NCBI GenBank assembly: GCA_021796135.1
Contig: JAJYOQ010000138.1
Location: forward strand, 1-9,265
Source of the DNA: Bacteroidota bacterium
GTDB taxonomy: Bacteria; Bacteroidota; Ignavibacteria; Ignavibacteriales; Ignavibacteriaceae
Direction: 5' to 3'
DNA length: 9,265 bases
Part shown: positions 5,943 to 9,265 of the stretch, piece after piece
How positions within the stretch are numbered: the stretch's first letter is position 1
Layout of the letters: the number at the start of each line of letters is the position of its first letter
The notes under the pieces: generated by a model
The model's input: only the letters and a program-made list of their open reading frames with translations
What the model was told of the DNA's origin: nothing
Database searches by the model: none
Translations under genes and position numbers: made by a program

Positions 5943-8210
5943 TTAAATAAGTCTATTTATAACTTCCAGCAAATTGCTCTGGTCAAAACTGCTTTTTACA
6001 ATGTAAGCATTTGCACCGGCATCAATTCCTTTTTCTCTGTCTTCTCTAGAATTTAACGCAGTAACAAGAACCACAGGCAGATCAGAAAGTTTTTCATCCG
6101 ATCTAATTTTTAAAGTTAAGTCGAATCCATTCATTCTCGGCATCTCTACATCCGAAACTACAATATCATATTTATTTTCCCGCAGTTCTGTAAAAGCATC
6201 AATGCCATCGACTGCCGTTTTTACATTATAACCGGCGCCTTCGAGTATATTCTTCAATAAGGCTCTTGCTGTAATTGAATCTTCAGCTAAGAGGATTGAT
6301 TTTCTTTTTGTTTCCTCATGAACTGATGAAATAGTAGTTATTGCCTCCGAAACATTATTTAGAATATGAACTGAGGATTTAATTAAATCCTGGAGATTAA
6401 TTACCGGGACGAGCTCACCATTACCTAATATAGTGGCGCCAAGAATATTTCTAACATGTAAAAGCGGTTTATTAAAGCTTTTAATTAAGACTTCTTGCTC
6501 ATTTAAGACCTCATCAACTAAATACGCAATCCGCTTTTCATTTATATTAACAACCACTGAATACATTTCTTTTTCAATTTGTTTCTGATATTTGTTCTCC
6601 GGCAATTCCAAAACATCTTTCAACCTAACGAGAGAAATTATTTGTCCATTAATTAGTAATGTTTCCTTATTTTCTACCGTTTTAATCGTCTTATCATTCA
6701 CCCGCGTGACACGTTCAATGCCGGATGAAGGGAAAATAAACAAATGCTCATTTGCACGGACAAGAACTCCTAAAAAATTTGCTAACTTTAACGGAAGTAT
6801 TAAGCGGAATATCGTGCTTTCATTTTGTTTTGTTTCAATAGAAATTATTCCATTTAGTTTTTCTACAGTATCACGCACAATTGCAAGCCCTAAACCTCTA
6901 CCGGAAATATCCGTAATTATAGAACTGGTTGAAACTCCGGACTGGAAAATCAAAGAAAGTATTTCCTTCTCGTTCATTTTTTCAAGTGCGTCAGAAGTGA
7001 TTACGCCAAGTTCTAATGCCGCAGATTTTACTTTATCTAAACTCACTCCTGCTCCATCATCAGAAATTAGTATCTCAAACTTATTTCCCTCTTTGTGAGA
7101 AATTGATAAAGTGATTGTTCCTTTAGAAGATTTCTTCTTTAACTTTCTTTCTTCCGGTTCTTCTATTCCATGATCGATACAGTTTCTAATTAAATGAAGT
7201 AAAGGATCTTTCATTTCTTCTAAGATTCTTCTATCAACTTCAATCATTTCTCCCTGAATTACTAATTCAATTTCTTTACCGTTTTCACCCGCCATCTTGC
7301 GAATAATATTTGGGTACTGTTCAACGATGGAAGAAAAAGGCATCATTAGACTATTCTTTATACCATCAAGCAGATTTGTTACTCTTCCGCGCAGATAATA
7401 TTGGTCTTGCTCTGCTCTTTTAATTAAAGTGTTTAACCTATTACCAATTGTTTTAATAAACTCATTACTCTCTTTAACAAAATCTTTTAATTTATCTCTT
7501 CCATTTTCTTGAATCGAAGGGGTATTTACTTTCATCTTATTATTATTGGCGAAAGTATTTATAGCGAGTTTTGAAAATTGTCTTTGAAAAAAAGTAATAT
7601 CTTCAAAAATCTTTTTTAGATCAACTGCCAATTGTTTAGCTGATAAAGTCGAAGATATTAATTCTTCGGCTTGAAGAAGAAGAGAATCTAATTTAGCTGT
7701 AGGTATCCTTACCGTATCGGAAGATACTGAACTCTTATCCAAACTTAATGATTGATTTTCCTTTTTAATTTGAACTTCGGTAGAATCAGTAATTGTTTCT
7801 CCTTTAGCTCCTTTTTCCAATTGAAGACTTAATTCTGTGGTAAGACGATCATCTTCTGTTGATTTTTCAATCGTAGATTTTGAAAGTAATTTTTGAATTA
7901 ATTCAACGGAATCAAAAAGCAATTTATTTAAGCCGGAAGAAAGATTAATCTTATTGTTTTTTAAAGCGGCAAATACACTTTCCATCGATTGACAAATTTT
8001 TTCAATCTCAATTAAATTAACCGCGCGGGATGCACCTTTTAAGCTATGTACTTCACGGAAAATTATTTCAATTACTTCTTTTGTTTTTTCCGGAACCTCC
8101 GGTTTTTCCAAGCTCATTAAGCCGGTATTTATTTTATTGATGCGTTCATCCGCTTCGATTTTAAAAGTATTAAGAAGCCTTTTTAAGAATTCATTATCCT
8201 TTTTATCCAT
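5943..8210 (-). CDS. cheA: CheA-type histidine kinase with fused C-terminal receiver (WspE/FrzE-like)
   Basis: A 755-residue chemosensory kinase. The N-terminal HPt domain (1-112) has phosphorylated H55 in REVHSLKGAS. A Ser/Lys/Glu-rich linker (112-165) replaces the P2 CheY-docking domain. A long helical P3 dimerisation region (165-290) ends in LMMPF. The HATPase has N343 (RNCIDHGIE), DDGAGV 384-389 and GRGLGLAI 437-444. A CheW-like P5 domain (about 475-612) couples it to receptors. A receiver (637-755) follows with E643/D644, D687 (VSDVEMPRMNG), T717 and K739. Every catalytic residue is intact. A CheA fused to a receiver is typical of the WspE and FrzE type; the receiver may act as output or as a phosphate sink. 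It lies between the receptor gene and cheB, so it should autophosphorylate under receptor control and phosphorylate CheB. The ATG at 8210 has AAGGA six bases upstream. No CheW or CheY is encoded in the window. Confidence 0.96.
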   Translation of the reverse strand: MDKKDNEFLKRLLNTFKIEADERINKINTGLMSLEKPEVPEKTKEVIEIIFREVHSLKGASRAVNLIEIEKICQSMESVFAALKNNKINLSSGLNKLLFDSVELIQKLLSKSTIEKSTEDDRLTTELSLQLEKGAKGETITDSTEVQIKKENQSLSLDKSSVSSDTVRIPTAKLDSLLLQAEELISSTLSAKQLAVDLKKIFEDITFFQRQFSKLAINTFANNNKMKVNTPSIQENGRDKLKDFVKESNEFIKTIGNRLNTLIKRAEQDQYYLRGRVTNLLDGIKNSLMMPFSSIVEQYPNIIRKMAGENGKEIELVIQGEMIEVDRRILEEMKDPLLHLIRNCIDHGIEEPEERKLKKKSSKGTITLSISHKEGNKFEILISDDGAGVSLDKVKSAALELGVITSDALEKMNEKEILSLIFQSGVSTSSIITDISGRGLGLAIVRDTVEKLNGIISIETKQNESTIFRLILPLKLANFLGVLVRANEHLFIFPSSGIERVTRVNDKTIKTVENKETLLINGQIISLVRLKDVLELPENKYQKQIEKEMYSVVVNINEKRIAYLVDEVLNEQEVLIKSFNKPLLHVRNILGATILGNGELVPVINLQDLIKSSVHILNNVSEAITTISSVHEETKRKSILLAEDSITARALLKNILEGAGYNVKTAVDGIDAFTELRENKYDIVVSDVEMPRMNGFDLTLKIRSDEKLSDLPVVLVTALNSREDREKGIDAGANAYIVKSSFDQSNLLEVINRLI

Positions 8211-8216
8211 CGATAT

Positions 8217-8221
8217 TCCTT
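8217..8221 (-). promoter_or_regulatory. Ribosome binding site of cheA
   Basis: AAGGA on the minus strand sits six bases (ATATCG) before the ATG at 8210, inside the 38-base gap after the receptor gene. No terminator hairpin is seen in the gap, so co-transcription with the receptor is likely. Confidence 0.7.
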
Positions 8222-8248
8222 TTAATTTTCATTTTATAATAACCTAAA

Positions 8249-9265
8249 CTAAATCTTAAACCGTTCTACCAATCCTTTCAACTTCTGCCCCAGGTCATGT
8301 AAGTTTTGGGCGGCTGCTTCTGCCTGTCTAGTTCCTGCAACATTTTGTGAACTTGCAAGCTTTATATTTTCCATTGCTAATGTTACCTGGTCCATTCCTA
8401 CCGATTGCTGCTTACTTGATGCCGCTATTTGTACTGCTGCCTGGGCAACTTCCGAAATACTATCTGACAATACTTGAATTGACTCACCGGCTTCCATCGA
8501 TTGCTTTACACCTGCCTCTACTGCTTTCGTGCCTTGTTCTGTTGACAATACTGCCGTACTCATCGCTTTTTGGATATCGCCTAAAATTGTTCTTATTTGA
8601 TTTGTCGCTTGCTTTGATTGATCCGCCAAATTCTTAACTTCCTGTGCTACTACCGTAAATCCTTTCCCCTGTTCACCTGCCTTAGCTGCCTCTATTGCTG
8701 CATTCACAGCTAACAAATTTGATTGATCAGCTAAGTCATTAACCGTTGCTATTATTTCTCCAATCGACTGGCTTTGTTCACTTAACCGGACTATGTTCTC
8801 GGCTATTATGCCCATTTGTGTTTGTACCCGGTTCATTCCTTCGATTGATAACTCTACTGACTTTTTACCGTTCACCGAAACTTGAGCTGCTTTCTGTGAA
8901 GTCTCTGAAACATACTTTGCCTTCTGATTTGATAACTGGGCTGTCTGTTTAACTTCCTCTACGGTGGCTGTTGTCTGGCTTACTGCTGTTGCCGCTTCAA
9001 CAGAACTTGAAGCTACTTGGGTTGTTGAGGCAAGTATCTCACTTGCCGATGAACTTAATACATTTACCCCTTCTAATATTTCTTTAGTTAAACCTTGCAG
9101 GTTAGTTATCATAGTAGTGAAGGCTTTGCCAAGTACATCATTTTCTGACTGCGGTTTTATAGATACGGTGAGATTACCACCGGCAATTTCTTTTGCTACA
9201 TCTGCCATACCTTGAAGCGACTGTACCATTTTGTTAAAAGTTTGCGCTAATACACCAATCTCGTC
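8249..9265 (-). CDS. Methyl-accepting chemotaxis protein, C-terminal part (HAMP-HAMP-signalling domain)
   Basis: The frame is open from base 9265 to a TAG at 8251-8249, giving 338 residues; the sensor and membrane segments lie outside the window. An ATG exists at 9229, but the twelve codons before it ([12 protein letters not shown]) are the end of a HAMP module, so the gene starts further upstream. A second HAMP-like module follows at about residues 18-58 ([14 protein letters not shown] to DVLGKAF). Next comes the long antiparallel coiled coil, with the conserved hairpin tip at about 173-203 ([19 protein letters not shown], then QGKGF) that binds CheA and CheW. Candidate methylation sites are the EE at 103-104 and the SSKQQ region at 283-287. 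The protein ends in VERFKI without a CheR-tethering pentapeptide. It should signal to the CheA encoded 38 bases downstream, with CheB reversing its methylation. Its GC is visibly higher than that of its neighbours. Ligand and membrane topology cannot be told. Confidence 0.95.
   Translation of the reverse strand, partial: DEIGVLAQTFNKMVQSLQGMADVAKEIAGGNLTVSIKPQSENDVLGKAFTTMITNLQGLTKEILEGVNVLSSSASEILASTTQVASSSVEAATAVSQTTATVEEVKQTAQLSNQKAKYVSETSQKAAQVSVNGKKSVELSIEGMNRVQTQMGIIAENIVRLSEQSQSIGEIIATVNDLADQSNLLAVNAAIEAAKAGEQGKGFTVVAQEVKNLADQSKQATNQIRTILGDIQKAMSTAVLSTEQGTKAVEAGVKQSMEAGESIQVLSDSISEVAQAAVQIAASSKQQSVGMDQVTLAMENIKLASSQNVAGTRQAEAAAQNLHDLGQKLKGLVERFKI

Noticed and set aside
6592..7098. 168-codon open frame on the plus strand within cheA
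   Set aside because: It lies antisense to the conserved ATPase and P5 coding region, has no recognisable domain, and is explained by the constrained codons of cheA.
8746..9215. Plus-strand open frames opposite the receptor gene (8746-8952 and 8964-9215)
   Set aside because: They are antisense to the repetitive coiled-coil codons of the receptor and show no domain or initiation signal.
8249..9229. Receptor gene starting at the ATG at 9229
   Set aside because: The frame stays open upstream and encodes the end of a HAMP module, so this ATG is internal to a longer gene.

Overview
All six genes in this window read on the minus strand, so transcription runs from base 9265 towards base 1. The DNA is AT-rich (GC by eye roughly one third, higher in the chemoreceptor gene). 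The proteins are rich in Lys, Asn, Ile and Glu, and their PAS domains and hybrid kinases resemble those of the Bacteroidota/Ignavibacteria group. That taxonomic guess is an inference from style and composition only; no phylogenetic marker gene is present. There are no rRNA, tRNA, CRISPR or transposase features, and no gene-free stretch over 70 bases.

Layout in order of transcription: (1) 9265-8249, the C-terminal part of a methyl-accepting chemotaxis protein with two consecutive HAMP modules, its 5' end outside the window; (2) 8210-5943, a CheA kinase with a C-terminal receiver (WspE/FrzE-like); (3) 5929-4862, the methylesterase CheB, with a GTG start; (4) 4794-3409, a soluble kinase with a receiver at its N-terminus; (5) 3371-633, a soluble hybrid kinase REC-PAS-PAS-PAS-HisKA-HATPase-REC; (6) 636-1, the start of another REC-PAS protein whose 3' end is outside the window. 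The gaps are 38, 13, 67 and 37 bases, followed by a 4-base ATGA overlap. No terminator or convincing promoter is visible, so this looks like one operon continuing past both edges.

How the genes may work together: the receptor would control CheA autophosphorylation at His55. Phosphate could pass to the receiver fused to CheA, to CheB (adaptation by receptor demethylation), and possibly to the N-terminal receivers of the downstream kinases. No free CheY, CheW, CheR, flagellar gene or GGDEF output is seen here. The likely design is therefore a chemosensory array wired into a chain of receiver-gated cytoplasmic histidine kinases, rather than a plain CheA-CheY motility pathway. The wiring is inferred from gene order and domain content.

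Main points for a second look: this array-to-kinase architecture; a short, very GC-rich cluster of overlapping palindromes inside the hybrid kinase gene (1059-1090); a LOV-like PAS domain lacking the photoactive cysteine; a tandem pair of paralogous REC-PAS proteins; and the distinct base composition of the chemoreceptor gene.
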